Shown here piece by piece: positions 20,449 to 28,895 of a stretch of 64,000 nt of DNA. The stretch is from Brevundimonas aveniformis DSM 17977 (GTDB lineage Bacteria; Pseudomonadota; Alphaproteobacteria; Caulobacterales; Caulobacteraceae): positions 1-64,000 of the forward strand of contig NZ_AUAO01000003.1 in NCBI RefSeq assembly GCF_000428765.1, in the 5' to 3' direction. Both the position numbers and the translations under genes were made by a program. Below the pieces are notes generated by a model that did not search any database, had not been told where the DNA came from, and saw only the letters and a list, made by a program, of their open reading frames with translations. Each line of letters starts with the position of its first letter. The first letter of the stretch is position 1.

Positions 20449-20877
20449 ATGGAAGACCTGTTTCGCAATTTCTGGTGGCTGATGTTCCCGATGGCGTGGT
20501 TCGTCGTCGAGGGGTGGAACAGCTGGCTGAAGTATCAGGCACGACGTGACGCCCTGAAGCTGATCCAGGCCTATGCCGAAAAAGGGCAGACGCCGCCGCC
20601 CGAACTGTTGGGCACGCTCAGCGGCGTCACCGCCGCCGACCCGTTGCTCGGCGATCTGGCGGCCACTGGAAGCGCCGCGCCCTCGACGACCAACTGGGGC
20701 TGGTATCAGGTGGCCTTGTTTGGCGGTCTGGCGGGCGGTTTCGTCTTCCTCGCGCGAAGCAACATTCTCGGCGACGAGGGGCTGGGCGACGCCATGATGG
20801 TGGCGGCGGTGGTGCTGGGCGCTCTGGCCCTGGCGTCGCTGGTCTACGCCATCACCTGGAAGCGCCCCCGAGGCTGA
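20449..20877 (+). CDS. DUF6249-like membrane protein preceding ECF sigma factor 1
   Basis: A 142-residue protein with N-terminal helix 'FWWLMFPMAWFVVEGW', basic patch 'KYQARRDALKLIQAYAEKG', motif 'QTPPPELLG', then two predicted membrane helices (about residues 85-103 and 115-137). The layout (one helix, charged K/R-rich amphipathic stretch, P-P-E-L, two helices) recurs at 21857-22240 next to the second sigma gene. The stop is separated by one base from the sigma GTG, so translation is probably coupled. A membrane sensor or regulator of the sigma factor is a reasonable guess but unproven. Confidence 0.72.
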   Translation: MEDLFRNFWWLMFPMAWFVVEGWNSWLKYQARRDALKLIQAYAEKGQTPPPELLGTLSGVTAADPLLGDLAATGSAAPSTTNWGWYQVALFGGLAGGFVFLARSNILGDEGLGDAMMVAAVVLGALALASLVYAITWKRPRG

Positions 20878-20878
20878 G

Positions 20879-21421
20879 GTGGATGCCGGGGGTGCCAGCC
20901 ATCCGACGGATCAGGCCCTGGCCGAGGCGGCCAAGGCCGGGTCATCGCGCGCCTTCTCGGAGCTTGTGCTGAGACATCAGGCGGCGGTGCGGGGGTTCCT
21001 GAGGCGGGTGTGCGCCGATCCGTCCGAAGCGGACGACATGGCGCAGGAGGCACTTGTGACGGCATGGACGAAGATCGGAACCCTGAAACCGGACGCCAGC
21101 GTGCGGTCGTGGTTCTGCGGCCTGGCCTGGCGCAAGGCGATGACGACCCAGCGCGGTCGGGCGCGGTCCGCCGCGCGGGATCGTCAGTGGCTGGAGACCC
21201 GGCCTGAGTTCGATACCCCTGCGGCGCGCGACCAGATCGCGGTGCGCAAGGCGTTGGACAACTTGCCGGAGGATCAGCGTGCCGTGGTGGCCCTGTGTCT
21301 GGCCGGAGACTGGTCGCACGCCGAGGCAGCTGAGGCTTTGGGTCTGCCGCTGGGCACCGTGAAGTCGCATGCGGCGCGCGGACGCGCTAAACTGCTCGAA
21401 GCCATGGGAGAAGCGCCATGA
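20879..21421 (+). CDS. ECF-type RNA polymerase sigma factor 1
   Basis: A 180-residue sigma-70 family protein with only regions 2 and 4. Region 2 is 'FSELVLRHQAAVRGFLRRV' through 'DDMAQEALVTAWTKI' and 'SWFCGLAWRKAM' (residues about 24-95). Region 4 is 'ALDNLPEDQRAVVALCLAG' with the helix-turn-helix 'SHAEAAEALGLPLGTVKSHAARGRAKLLEAM' split over residues about 142-176. It starts at GTG 1 base after the upstream stop and ends in an ATGA overlap with the next gene, a small membrane protein likely to be its anti-sigma factor. The stimulus is unknown. Confidence 0.92.
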   Translation: MDAGGASHPTDQALAEAAKAGSSRAFSELVLRHQAAVRGFLRRVCADPSEADDMAQEALVTAWTKIGTLKPDASVRSWFCGLAWRKAMTTQRGRARSAARDRQWLETRPEFDTPAARDQIAVRKALDNLPEDQRAVVALCLAGDWSHAEAAEALGLPLGTVKSHAARGRAKLLEAMGEAP

Positions 21422-21750
21422 CCCCCGACGATCGTCTGAAAGCCGCGCTTGGCCTGGGTGCCGAGCCGCCGCCGGTTGATCACGCCTTCGTCGCCCGCGT
21501 GGCCGAGGGGATCGAGGCGCGGCGGTTCAGGCTGAAGCTGTCAGTGCTGGCGCTCTGGGCCGCGGTGGCGGCGCTCCTTTGCTGGGTGCTGGTTCCCGTG
21601 ATCGAACAGGCCAGGTCCAACGCGGCTGCTTCGCTTCAGCCCATTGGGCTGGGTCTGGTGGTGGCGGTCGGCGTCTGGTTGTTGCGACGGGCGGATGTCG
21701 GCGGTGCCTTGCGACTGGCGCGCAGGTTCGTCCGCCCCGGCACGTTCTAG
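21418..21750 (+). CDS. Small membrane protein, putative anti-sigma partner of sigma 1
   Basis: A 110-residue protein with a cytoplasmic N-terminus of about 38 residues ('VDHAFVARVAEGIEARRFRLKL'), one membrane helix (about 41-63), a short loop and a second helix (about 76-92). Genes overlapping the 3' end of an ECF sigma gene by ATGA usually encode anti-sigma factors. There is no zinc-binding ZAS motif, so this is inferred from position and topology. It resembles the product at 22829-23233 in its N-terminal pattern (Asp-x-x-Phe-x-x-x-Val-x-x-x-x-x-x-Arg before the first helix). Confidence 0.7.
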   Translation: MTPDDRLKAALGLGAEPPPVDHAFVARVAEGIEARRFRLKLSVLALWAAVAALLCWVLVPVIEQARSNAAASLQPIGLGLVVAVGVWLLRRADVGGALRLARRFVRPGTF

Positions 21751-21856
21751 GCTTACAAAGAATTCATGCGACGGTCTGCATCCGTCGGGCTGGGTCTGAG
21801 CCTCTTCCCATCAGACGGCGGGCGTCGGGCCTGCCGATTAATGAATGAGGCCCCCC

Positions 21857-22240
21857 ATGGGTGTTGAAGTGATTGTTCCCCTCGGCCTGTTTGCTGCGGT
21901 TGCGGCGATGGTGCTGGTACCGGCGTGGCTCAAGAGCCGGGATCGGCGCGACATGCAGCAAACCGTGCGCCATGCGCTCGATAAGGGAGAGGCTCTGCCG
22001 GCCGAACTGGTTGAGGCGATCGCCAAGGCCTCGCGTGGTCGGATCGCCACGGCGCATACCGACCTGCGCACGGGCGTGATTTGGCTGGCGGTGGCCGCCG
22101 GCGTCGCCACCTTCGGCTGGATGATTGGGTTCGAAGATCAGGAAGCGGTCTATCCGATGGTAGGACTGGCTGCAGTTCCGGGCTTCCTGGGTCTGGCTTT
22201 CGTTGTCCTGAGCTTCTTCAACAAGACGCGGGCGGACTAG
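21857..22240 (+). CDS. DUF6249-like membrane protein preceding ECF sigma factor 2
   Basis: A 127-residue protein with helix 1 at about residues 3-23 ('EVIVPLGLFAAVAAMVLVPAW'), a charged region 'KSRDRRDMQQTVRHALDKGE', the motif 'LPAELVEAIAKAS', and two further helices (about 73-92 and 101-121). It has the same architecture as the 142-residue protein before sigma factor 1. The ATG at 21857 has GAGG 6 bases upstream; an ATG at 21845 is less likely. It lies 29 bases before sigma gene 2. Function unknown; the repeated position suggests a conserved partner of these sigma factors. Confidence 0.72.
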   Translation: MGVEVIVPLGLFAAVAAMVLVPAWLKSRDRRDMQQTVRHALDKGEALPAELVEAIAKASRGRIATAHTDLRTGVIWLAVAAGVATFGWMIGFEDQEAVYPMVGLAAVPGFLGLAFVVLSFFNKTRAD

Positions 22241-22269
22241 GCGGATCAGGACCAGACGGAGGACGGTCG

Positions 22270-22836
22270 GTGACCGCAACATCATCCAGACTGGCCCGAC
22301 TTCACGACACCGAGCTGGTTGCCATGGCAGCGGCCGGCGGTCGACGGGAGTTCGGGGAATTGGTCCGCCGCCATGCCGCTTCTGTCCGGGGTCTGCTGCG
22401 TCGCATGGGCGCGGATCCGGCCCTGGCTGACGACGTGGCCCAGGATGCCTTTATCCAGGCGTTCGAGCGGTGCGCGGATTTTCGCGGTGAGGGCACCTTC
22501 TCCGCCTGGGTCCGCAGGATTGCAGCGCGGCTCTACATCAAGCGCCGTCAGAAGGAGGCGCGCTGGACGGAACTGTCAGAGGCGGAAGAACCCGTGACCC
22601 TGATGCCAGACGGGGCCCGAAGCCTCGATCTTGATGACGCCCTCAAGGGACTGAGCGAGATCGAACGGATGTGTGTCAGCCTTTGCCATGGTGCCGGTCT
22701 GACCCAGGCGGAAATCGCCGATGCCTTGAAGTTGCCGCTAGGAACGGTGAAATCTCATGTCAAACGTGGTCTGGATAAACTTCGCGCGCAGCTGGCCGTC
22801 GCGCCGACCGGTCAAGGGAGACGCGCCCATGTCTGA
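22270..22836 (+). CDS. ECF-type RNA polymerase sigma factor 2
   Basis: A 188-residue sigma factor with region 2 ('FGELVRRHAASVRGLLRRM', 'ADDVAQDAFIQAFERCADFR', 'FSAWVRRIAARLYIKRRQ') and region 4 ('ALKGLSEIERMCVSLCHGAG' then 'TQAEIADALKLPLGTVKSH'). It is clearly homologous to sigma factor 1 but well diverged. I chose the GTG at 22270; upstream in-frame sequence belongs to the previous gene read in another frame. Its 3' end overlaps the next start by 8 bases (ATGTCTGA), which implies translational coupling. Confidence 0.9.
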   Translation: MTATSSRLARLHDTELVAMAAAGGRREFGELVRRHAASVRGLLRRMGADPALADDVAQDAFIQAFERCADFRGEGTFSAWVRRIAARLYIKRRQKEARWTELSEAEEPVTLMPDGARSLDLDDALKGLSEIERMCVSLCHGAGLTQAEIADALKLPLGTVKSHVKRGLDKLRAQLAVAPTGQGRRAHV

Positions 22837-23233
22837 TCCGGACGCCTTCGACGGCGAGATCGAGCGGATGTTTGCCCGCGCACCCGCCTTTGACGACACG
22901 GAAGCCTTTGCTGATCGGGTCGATCGGAGGCTTGGCCTCAGTTGGTACCTGCGAACGGTGGTGTTGACAGGGGCCGGCGTGGTGGGAGGGTTCTTCGCGG
23001 TCCGTGAAACGCTTGACGCAGGGCTCGGGACGGGGTTGAGCCAGATCGCCGCGATGACGTCACAGACGCCGCAATCCTCCGCAGGCCTCGACTGGAGCCA
23101 GCTCGGCGCCCTGATGAGCAGCAGGGGCCTGGACCTCGCCATGATCCCGGCGATGCCTCTGTTCTGGCTGGTTTCGGTGGCGGTGATCGGGGCGGCTGTG
23201 GCCTCGGCGGTGCACGCGAACCAGGGCGGATGA
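22829..23233 (+). CDS. Small membrane protein, putative anti-sigma partner of sigma 2
   Basis: A 134-residue protein with an acidic cytoplasmic N-terminus ('DPDAFDGEIERMFARAPAF'), the segment 'FADRVDRRLGLSWYLRTVVL' leading into helix 1 (about residues 42-60), a Ser/Gln/Thr-rich loop and a C-terminal helix (about 105-127). AAGGGAG precedes the ATG. Position after, and overlap with, the sigma gene and the topology mirror the product at 21418-21750, so the same anti-sigma role is inferred. No recognised anti-sigma domain is visible. Confidence 0.7.
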   Translation: MSDPDAFDGEIERMFARAPAFDDTEAFADRVDRRLGLSWYLRTVVLTGAGVVGGFFAVRETLDAGLGTGLSQIAAMTSQTPQSSAGLDWSQLGALMSSRGLDLAMIPAMPLFWLVSVAVIGAAVASAVHANQGG

Positions 23234-23289
23234 GACCCGCGTCGATAAAAAGCCGCGTTTGAGGGGTGAGCTTGCGTTGCGGCGGACAG

Positions 23290-23309
23290 CGCGAACCTCT
23301 AGGTTCGCG
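23290..23309 (+). terminator. Possible terminator between sigma cluster and yfgM-like gene
   Basis: CGCGAACC (23290-23297), loop TCTA, GGTTCGCG (23302-23309) form a perfect 8-bp stem 56 bases after the sigma cluster. The following sequence is only weakly T-rich, so its function is uncertain. Confidence 0.4.
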
Positions 23310-23354
23310 GCGCTTTATGTTCCGCCCGTTCCGGGCCAGGGGAGTCGACGCGCC

Positions 23355-24140
23355 TTGTCAGACGTATTTGAAGAGGTCGAAGAGAACCTTCGTTCCGAGC
23401 GCTGGAAGCATTTGTTTCAGCGTTGGTGGCCGGCTGCGGCGGCCATCGCGGGGGTAGCGGTTCTGGTGGTTGGGGGGATCTGGTTCCTCGACGCCCGCAA
23501 GGGTTGGTCGGGGGCTGAAGCCTCACAGGCCTACCAGCGGGGTCTGGACGCGCTCCAGGCTGAAGACCAGTCAGCGGCCGAAGCCGCCTTTGTCGAAGTC
23601 GAAGGTGCCGGCAATGGCCCGTATCGGGCTTTGGCCTTGATGCAACGCGCGGCGTTCCGGCTGGAGCGGGGTGAGACAGCCGAGGCGGTGGCCCTGTTCG
23701 ATCAGGCTTCAGAGGCGACCAATCAGCCGTTGATTTCCGATATTGCCCAGCTCAAGGCGGCTTGGGCGTTGATGGACAGCGGGTCGCTGGAAGATGTGAC
23801 GACACGGCTGTCTCCGTTGACCGAAGAAGGCCGTCCGTTCCGGTTTGAGGCCCAGGAGGCCCTGGCCCTCGCTCGGCTTCAGCATGGCCAGACAGATGCA
23901 GCGCGCCAGCAGCTTCAGGCCCTGACGCTTGAGCTCGAACTGCCCGACTCCCTGCGCCAACGTGCCCAGATTACGTTGGGGCTCATCGAGTCCGGTGCTG
24001 CGGCCAGCATCCCCGGCATCATTGAAGCCGCGGGCCGAGCTGCAGATCAGGCCGAAGCCGAAGCGGCGGCGGCTCCGCGTCCGGGGGCGACCGCTCCCGG
24101 AGCCCAGGCTCCCGCGGCAGGTGCCGCGACAGATCATTGA
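23355..24140 (+). CDS. YfgM-like TPR protein, SecYEG-associated
   Basis: A 261-residue inner-membrane protein: cytoplasmic 'SDVFEEVEENLRSERWKHLF', one helix (about residues 25-46, 'WWPAAAAIAGVAVLVVGGIW'), then a periplasmic TPR-like domain ('SQAYQRGLDALQAEDQSAAEAAF', 'QEALALARLQHGQTDAARQQL') and an Ala/Pro-rich tail. YfgM homologues work with SecYEG, chaperones and BamB in outer-membrane protein traffic. The start is inferred to be TTG at 23355, giving the family's N-terminus; an in-frame ATG at 23259 would add 32 unlikely residues. It is followed directly by bamB and der, the same order as in gammaproteobacteria. Confidence 0.85.
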   Translation: MSDVFEEVEENLRSERWKHLFQRWWPAAAAIAGVAVLVVGGIWFLDARKGWSGAEASQAYQRGLDALQAEDQSAAEAAFVEVEGAGNGPYRALALMQRAAFRLERGETAEAVALFDQASEATNQPLISDIAQLKAAWALMDSGSLEDVTTRLSPLTEEGRPFRFEAQEALALARLQHGQTDAARQQLQALTLELELPDSLRQRAQITLGLIESGAAASIPGIIEAAGRAADQAEAEAAAAPRPGATAPGAQAPAAGAATDH

Positions 24141-24162
24141 TTTCAGGCGAAAGTCCCTGTCC

Positions 24163-25587
24163 ATGAAACTGAACCTGAAAATTGTCTCGACAGCTGCCCT
24201 CTGCGCTCTGCTGGCCGGCTGTTCGACCGTTAGCAATACGGCCCAGCGAATCTGGCCGTTCGGCAATGACGACAACGACCGCCAGGCCGTGGCTTCCGAT
24301 GGCGAGCGTGTCTCGATCCTGCAGTTCGAAGACTCGGTCGAGGTATCGAGTGAACTGGCCGGTCGGGCGTTCAACCTGCCGACGCCGCGTGCGGTGACGG
24401 CCTGGCCAGAGCCGGGCGGAACGGCTGAGAACTCCATCGAACACGCCCAGGCCGGTGAGCAATTCCGTATCGCCTGGCGTCACGACATCGGCGAGGGCTC
24501 AGGCCGGACGACCCAGGTGACGTCTCCGATCGTCGCCAGCGATGGTCGTCTCTACGTGCTGGATGGCCACAACCAGGTATCGGCTGTGGATGCGGCCTCC
24601 GGGCGGACCGTGTGGCGCTACACCGTGACCAACAGTGAGCGGGATCGCGGTGGCCTGCTGTCCTTTGGTCGCACCGGCGGTCAGAATCAGGGCTTTGGCG
24701 GCGGCCTGGCCGTGGGCGGGGACCGCGTTTTCGTGACCTCTGGCCTGCGCGTGGTGACGGCCCTCAATGCCGCCACCGGCGACGTCATCTGGACGAGCGA
24801 GGTTGAGTCCCCGATCCACAGCGCCCCCACGGTGGCCGGCAATCGGGTCTATGCCGTGGATATCGACAATCAAATCATCGCCTTTGATGTGACGACCGGA
24901 AATCAGAACTGGTCGTACCAGGCCATTGCTGAGCCGGCACGCATCCTGCGTGCTTCCAGCCCAGCGGTATCCGGTGAGGTCGTGATCGCGCCCTTCTCGT
25001 CGGGCGAGCTGGTAGCTCTGCGGACCTCCAATGGGCAGATGCTGTGGCAGCAGGTGCTGTCGCGTACCAACCGGACGAATGCTCTGTCGGAGCTGCGCGA
25101 TATTACCGGGCGTCCTGTCGTCTATCAGGGCTCGGTCTATGCCGGCAGCCATTCAGGCCTGTTTGCGGCTATGGACCTGCGTTCGGGTACGCCGCGCTGG
25201 CAACTGCCGATTGCGACGTTGAATGCCCCGTGGCCCGCCGGAGATGTGGTCTATGTCGTCTCCAAGGCGGGAGAGGTGATCACCATCAATCGCGCCAATG
25301 GCCAAGTCTATTGGATCTATGACCTGAACGAGGGCCGCCAACGCCAGGAAGGTGGGGTGCTCGGCATGTTTGATCGCACCGTTCGCCCGATCTGGTCGGG
25401 TCCGCTGCTGGCCACCAATCGCCTGGTTCTGGTCAGTTCGGAAGGTGAGGCCGTCGCCCTCAACGCCCGGACCGGGGCTGAGGAAGCCAGCCTGAATCTG
25501 GGCGGGGCCGCCTATATTGCTCCGATCGCTTACAACGGCATGATCTACGTCCTCACCGACGAAGGTCAGCTGATTGCCATTCAATAG
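24163..25587 (+). CDS. bamB: Outer membrane assembly lipoprotein BamB (PQQ-like propeller)
   Basis: A 474-residue lipoprotein of the BAM complex, which inserts beta-barrel proteins in the outer membrane. It has a lipobox 'CALLAGC' with Cys20 as acylation site. The rest is an eight-bladed PQQ-type beta-propeller with repeated 'xxVxALxAxTGxxxW' strands, for example 'VVTALNAATGDVIW', 'IIAFDVTTGNQNW', 'VALRTSNGQMLW', 'VALNARTGAEEA'. Length is longer than E. coli BamB (392), as is usual in alphaproteobacteria. It lies 22 bases after the yfgM-like gene and 21 bases before der. Confidence 0.93.
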   Translation: MKLNLKIVSTAALCALLAGCSTVSNTAQRIWPFGNDDNDRQAVASDGERVSILQFEDSVEVSSELAGRAFNLPTPRAVTAWPEPGGTAENSIEHAQAGEQFRIAWRHDIGEGSGRTTQVTSPIVASDGRLYVLDGHNQVSAVDAASGRTVWRYTVTNSERDRGGLLSFGRTGGQNQGFGGGLAVGGDRVFVTSGLRVVTALNAATGDVIWTSEVESPIHSAPTVAGNRVYAVDIDNQIIAFDVTTGNQNWSYQAIAEPARILRASSPAVSGEVVIAPFSSGELVALRTSNGQMLWQQVLSRTNRTNALSELRDITGRPVVYQGSVYAGSHSGLFAAMDLRSGTPRWQLPIATLNAPWPAGDVVYVVSKAGEVITINRANGQVYWIYDLNEGRQRQEGGVLGMFDRTVRPIWSGPLLATNRLVLVSSEGEAVALNARTGAEEASLNLGGAAYIAPIAYNGMIYVLTDEGQLIAIQ

Positions 25588-25608
25588 GCCGGGGAGGCCG
25601 TCCGTAGC

Positions 25609-27174
25609 GTGAGCCTCAAGGTCGCGATCGTCGGACGGCCGAATGTCGGCAAGTCGACCCTGTTCAACCGCCTGGCGGGCAAGAAGCTCGCCATCGTGGA
25701 TGACCGGCCGGGCGTGACCCGTGACCGTCGCTATGCGCGCGGCATGCTGGGGGACATCGACCTCACATTGATTGACACCGCCGGGTTCGAAGACGTCTCG
25801 GACGAAAGCCTGGAATCGCGGATGCGCCGCCAGACCGAACTGGCGGTCGAGGAAGCCGACCTGATCCTGTTCGTCATCGACGCCCGCGAGGGGATCGTGC
25901 CGCTGGACCGGATCTTTGCCGACCTGGTGCGCAAACGCGACAAGCCCACCATCCTCATCGGCAACAAGGCCGAGGGGAAGGCCGGCGACGTCGGTCTGGC
26001 CGAAGCGGTGCGCCTGGGCTTTGGTGAGCCGATCGGTCTGTCGGCCGAGCACGGCGAGGGCATGGCGGACCTCTATGCCGCCGTCGCCCCGTTCGAACCT
26101 GAGGACGAAAGCGACCAGGACGAGGCCGGCAAGCCGATCATGGTCGCCATCATGGGTCGCCCCAACGCGGGCAAGTCCACCCTGGTCAACCGCCTGCTGG
26201 GCGAAGACCGGATGCTGACCGGGCCCGAGGCCGGTATCACCCGCGATTCCATCTCCGTCGATTTTGAATGGGACGGCCGCCCGGTGCGGCTGGTCGACAC
26301 CGCCGGGATGCGCCGCAAGGCGCGCGTCCAGGAAAAGCTGGAGAAGCTGTCGGTCGCCGACACCATCCGCGCCCTGACCTTTGCCGAGGTCGTGGTTCTG
26401 GTGATGGACGAGGCCAACGCCTTCGACACCCAGGATCTGCAGCTGGCCGATCTGGTGGAGCGCGAGGGTCGGGCGCTTGTCTATTGCATCGCCAAGTGGG
26501 ACCAGGTCGACGACGGCAAGGAACGGCTGGCCAAGCTCCGCGAAGAGGCCGACCGCCTCTTGCCCCAGCTGAAGGGATCGCCCCTGATCGCCTTGTCAGC
26601 CCAGACCGGGCGCGGCGTCGACCGGCTGATGCCGGCGGTGTTCGAGGCGCACCGGCAGTGGTCGGCCAAGGTCAAGACGCGGGATCTGAATGACTGGCTG
26701 GCCATGGCCGTCCAGCGCCATCCGCCGCCCGCTGTCGATGGTCGCCGGATCAAGCCGAAATATATGACCCAGACCAAGGCGCGTCCGCCGACGTTCGTGC
26801 TGTTCGCTAACCGCGCGTCGCAGATGCCGGATCATTATAAACGCTATCTGATCAATAGTTTGCGTGAGAGTTTTGATCTCCCGGGCGTGCCCATGCGCCT
26901 CACGGTCAAGTCCGGGGCCAATCCCTTCGCCGACGGCCCCGGCCCGGAGAAGACCGCGCCACGCCGCAAAATCAAGGCGGACGCCGCCGAGGCGCGCGAC
27001 GACAAGCCGCGCAAGCCCAAGGTCGCCACCAAGCGCGTTACGGGCCTCAAGTCCGGTTCGGGCAAGAAGTCCGGCTCCACCGTCCTGGTCGGCAAACGCG
27101 CCCGCGGCGGGGCCAGGCCCGTGAGCCGGTCGGGCCGGATCAGGACGGCCCCGAAAGGCAGCGGGAAGCGTTAG
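25609..27174 (+). CDS. der: Ribosome biogenesis GTPase Der (EngA)
   Basis: A 521-residue double GTPase acting in 50S ribosome maturation. The first G domain has 'IVGRPNVGKSTLFNRL', 'DTAGFE' and 'NKAEG' (a variant of NKxD). The second has 'IMGRPNAGKSTLVNRL', 'DTAGMRRKARV' and 'AKWDQVDD'. The KH-like domain with 'RPPTFVLFANRA' follows. The C-terminus is extended by about 75 residues rich in Lys, Arg and Pro beyond residue 445, probably disordered and RNA-binding (inference). It starts at GTG with GGGGAGG upstream and overlaps the convergent TrmH-family gene by 4 bases. Confidence 0.97.
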   Translation: MSLKVAIVGRPNVGKSTLFNRLAGKKLAIVDDRPGVTRDRRYARGMLGDIDLTLIDTAGFEDVSDESLESRMRRQTELAVEEADLILFVIDAREGIVPLDRIFADLVRKRDKPTILIGNKAEGKAGDVGLAEAVRLGFGEPIGLSAEHGEGMADLYAAVAPFEPEDESDQDEAGKPIMVAIMGRPNAGKSTLVNRLLGEDRMLTGPEAGITRDSISVDFEWDGRPVRLVDTAGMRRKARVQEKLEKLSVADTIRALTFAEVVVLVMDEANAFDTQDLQLADLVEREGRALVYCIAKWDQVDDGKERLAKLREEADRLLPQLKGSPLIALSAQTGRGVDRLMPAVFEAHRQWSAKVKTRDLNDWLAMAVQRHPPPAVDGRRIKPKYMTQTKARPPTFVLFANRASQMPDHYKRYLINSLRESFDLPGVPMRLTVKSGANPFADGPGPEKTAPRRKIKADAAEARDDKPRKPKVATKRVTGLKSGSGKKSGSTVLVGKRARGGARPVSRSGRIRTAPKGSGKR

Positions 27175-27971
27175 GCCCCCTCCGTCGCCGCATAGACCAT
27201 GATCCCGGTGGCGATCGCCAGGTTGAGGCTGTCGGCCCGGCCGCGCATGGGGATCTTGACCGTGAGATCGCAAGCTCCCGCCAGGTCGTCGGTCAGGCCG
27301 GCCTGCTCATTGCCCATCAGGATCAGACTGGGTGTCCGGTAGGGCGCGGCACGATAGTCGTGTGTGGCGTCCAGCCGGGTGCCGACCACCGAGCCGGGCC
27401 AGCGGGAGCGCCAGGCCAGGAACTCCGTCCGCGACGCGCGGCTGACGCCGACGGCGAAGATCGAGCCCATGGTCGCGCGCACGGCCTCGACCGAGAACGG
27501 ATCGACGCAGTCGTCGATCAGGATCACCCCGCCGCAGCCGGCGGCATCCGCCGTGCGGATAATGGTCCCAAGATTGCCCGGATCACGCACCTGCTCCAGG
27601 GCCACCCAGCAGGGCGCGCGGGCCGGCTCGATGTCATCGAGCGCCGTAAAGGCCTGATCAAAGACGGCCAGGACCGTCTGGGGATTGTCCTTGCGCGACA
27701 CTTTCTCAAGGATCTCGCGGGTGACGACGATGACCTCGCCGCCGTTCGCCAGCGTCTCGGCGCGGGCTCGGTCGAGCAGGGGGTGCGGGCGGGCGTCCTT
27801 GCCGACCAGAAGCTGACGCGGCGTCTGACCCAGATCGAGTGCCTCGCCGATGAATTTGAGGCCCTCGGCGAGGAAGGTCCCGGTCTGGTCGCGGGCCTTC
27901 TTCATATGGAGGGCGCGCACGGCCTTGATGGTGTCGTTGGTGAGGGAGGTGATCTCCCGCTCGCGGCTCAC
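27171..27971 (-). CDS. TrmH/SpoU family RNA 2'-O-methyltransferase
   Basis: A 266-residue SPOUT methyltransferase. The N-terminal substrate-binding domain ('ITSLTNDTIKAVRALHMKKARDQTG', 'FLAEGLKFIGEAL') precedes the knotted SAM-binding domain with the three SpoU motifs: 'LEQVRDPGNLGTIIRTADAAG', 'LILMGNEQAGL' and 'IPMRGRADSLNLAIATGI'. It methylates a ribose 2'-OH in rRNA or tRNA; the target is not readable. The GTG start overlaps the preceding gene's TGA (GTGA), indicating an operon with the class I methyltransferase upstream. Confidence 0.93.
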   Translation of the reverse strand: MSREREITSLTNDTIKAVRALHMKKARDQTGTFLAEGLKFIGEALDLGQTPRQLLVGKDARPHPLLDRARAETLANGGEVIVVTREILEKVSRKDNPQTVLAVFDQAFTALDDIEPARAPCWVALEQVRDPGNLGTIIRTADAAGCGGVILIDDCVDPFSVEAVRATMGSIFAVGVSRASRTEFLAWRSRWPGSVVGTRLDATHDYRAAPYRTPSLILMGNEQAGLTDDLAGACDLTVKIPMRGRADSLNLAIATGIMVYAATEGA

Positions 27972-28855
27972 AGGTCGCTCCAACGTGCAAAGAAGCTGAG
28001 GCCGATTTCCGCGGCGCGGGGGCTGTCCTCCACCAGACCCAGTTCGCCCCAGTCGATGACCCCGCCGCGATCTTTCAATCGGTCGGCCAGTAGATGGGCC
28101 AAGGCCATGCCCGAGATGCGCGCAGCATAGGCATTGATCAGGAGGAATGCGGCGTCTTCGGCCAGCAGTTCGGCACAATCGCTGACCAGCTGAGCGGTGT
28201 CTTCGAACAGCCGCCAGACCTCGCCATCGGCCCCGCGACCGTATTTGGGCGGATCGAGGATGATGCCGTCATAGCGGTTGCCGCGGCGGATCTCGCGCTG
28301 GACGAACTTGCGGGCGTCCTCGACGATCCAGCGGACATTGCTGACGCTCGATAGCTCGGCGTTCTCACGGGCGTAGGCGACGGACTTCTTGGACGCATCG
28401 ACGTGGGTGACCTGTCCGCCCGCCGCCGAACAGACCAGTGAGGCCACGCCGGTATAGCCGAACAGGTTGAGGATACGTGGGGCCTCGCGAGCCGCAACCG
28501 CCCCCTGCAACCATTCCCAGTTGGCCGCCTGCTCCGGGAAGAAGGCGAGGTGGCGAAAGTTGGTGAAGCGGGCGTTGAAACGGGCCGCGCCCCAGGCCAG
28601 TGCGGTCGTTTCGGGCTGAGGTCGGTTGAAGCGCCAGTTGCCGGCTTCGTCGTCGTCGGTGGGATCGAAGACGGCGTCCGCCTTGTCCCACATCGCGGGC
28701 TTGGCCGGATGCCACATGGCCTGAGGCTCGGGGCGCACCACCAGGGCCTGGCCGTAGCGTTCGAGCTTCTGGCCATCGCCGCTATCGACCAGGGCGTAGT
28801 CGCCCCAGGCGCGGGTCCGCAAAATCTCAGGCTGGTCGGCGAGGCGTGGGCTCAT
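27968..28855 (-). CDS. Class I SAM-dependent methyltransferase, RlmI/RlmK-like
   Basis: A 295-residue Rossmann-fold methyltransferase. SAM motif I is 'ILNLFGYTGVASLVCSAAGG', the acidic strand 2 is 'VTHVDASKKSVAYARENA', and the catalytic motif is 'DGIILDPPKYGRG', in the style of the RlmI/RlmK 23S rRNA cytosine or guanine methylases. It lacks a PUA domain. The exact rRNA site is unknown. It is translationally coupled to the downstream TrmH-family gene by a 4-base overlap, so both may act in ribosome maturation next to der. Confidence 0.88.
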   Translation of the reverse strand: MSPRLADQPEILRTRAWGDYALVDSGDGQKLERYGQALVVRPEPQAMWHPAKPAMWDKADAVFDPTDDDEAGNWRFNRPQPETTALAWGAARFNARFTNFRHLAFFPEQAANWEWLQGAVAAREAPRILNLFGYTGVASLVCSAAGGQVTHVDASKKSVAYARENAELSSVSNVRWIVEDARKFVQREIRRGNRYDGIILDPPKYGRGADGEVWRLFEDTAQLVSDCAELLAEDAAFLLINAYAARISGMALAHLLADRLKDRGGVIDWGELGLVEDSPRAAEIGLSFFARWSDL

Positions 28856-28895
28856 GGGGCGCTTTTAAAGGGCGGAGAGGGCTGGGGCCAGCGTG

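Noticed and set aside
25153..26052. 299-codon minus-strand frame across bamB and der
   Set aside because: It crosses the boundary of two certain genes in antisense, with low-information composition.
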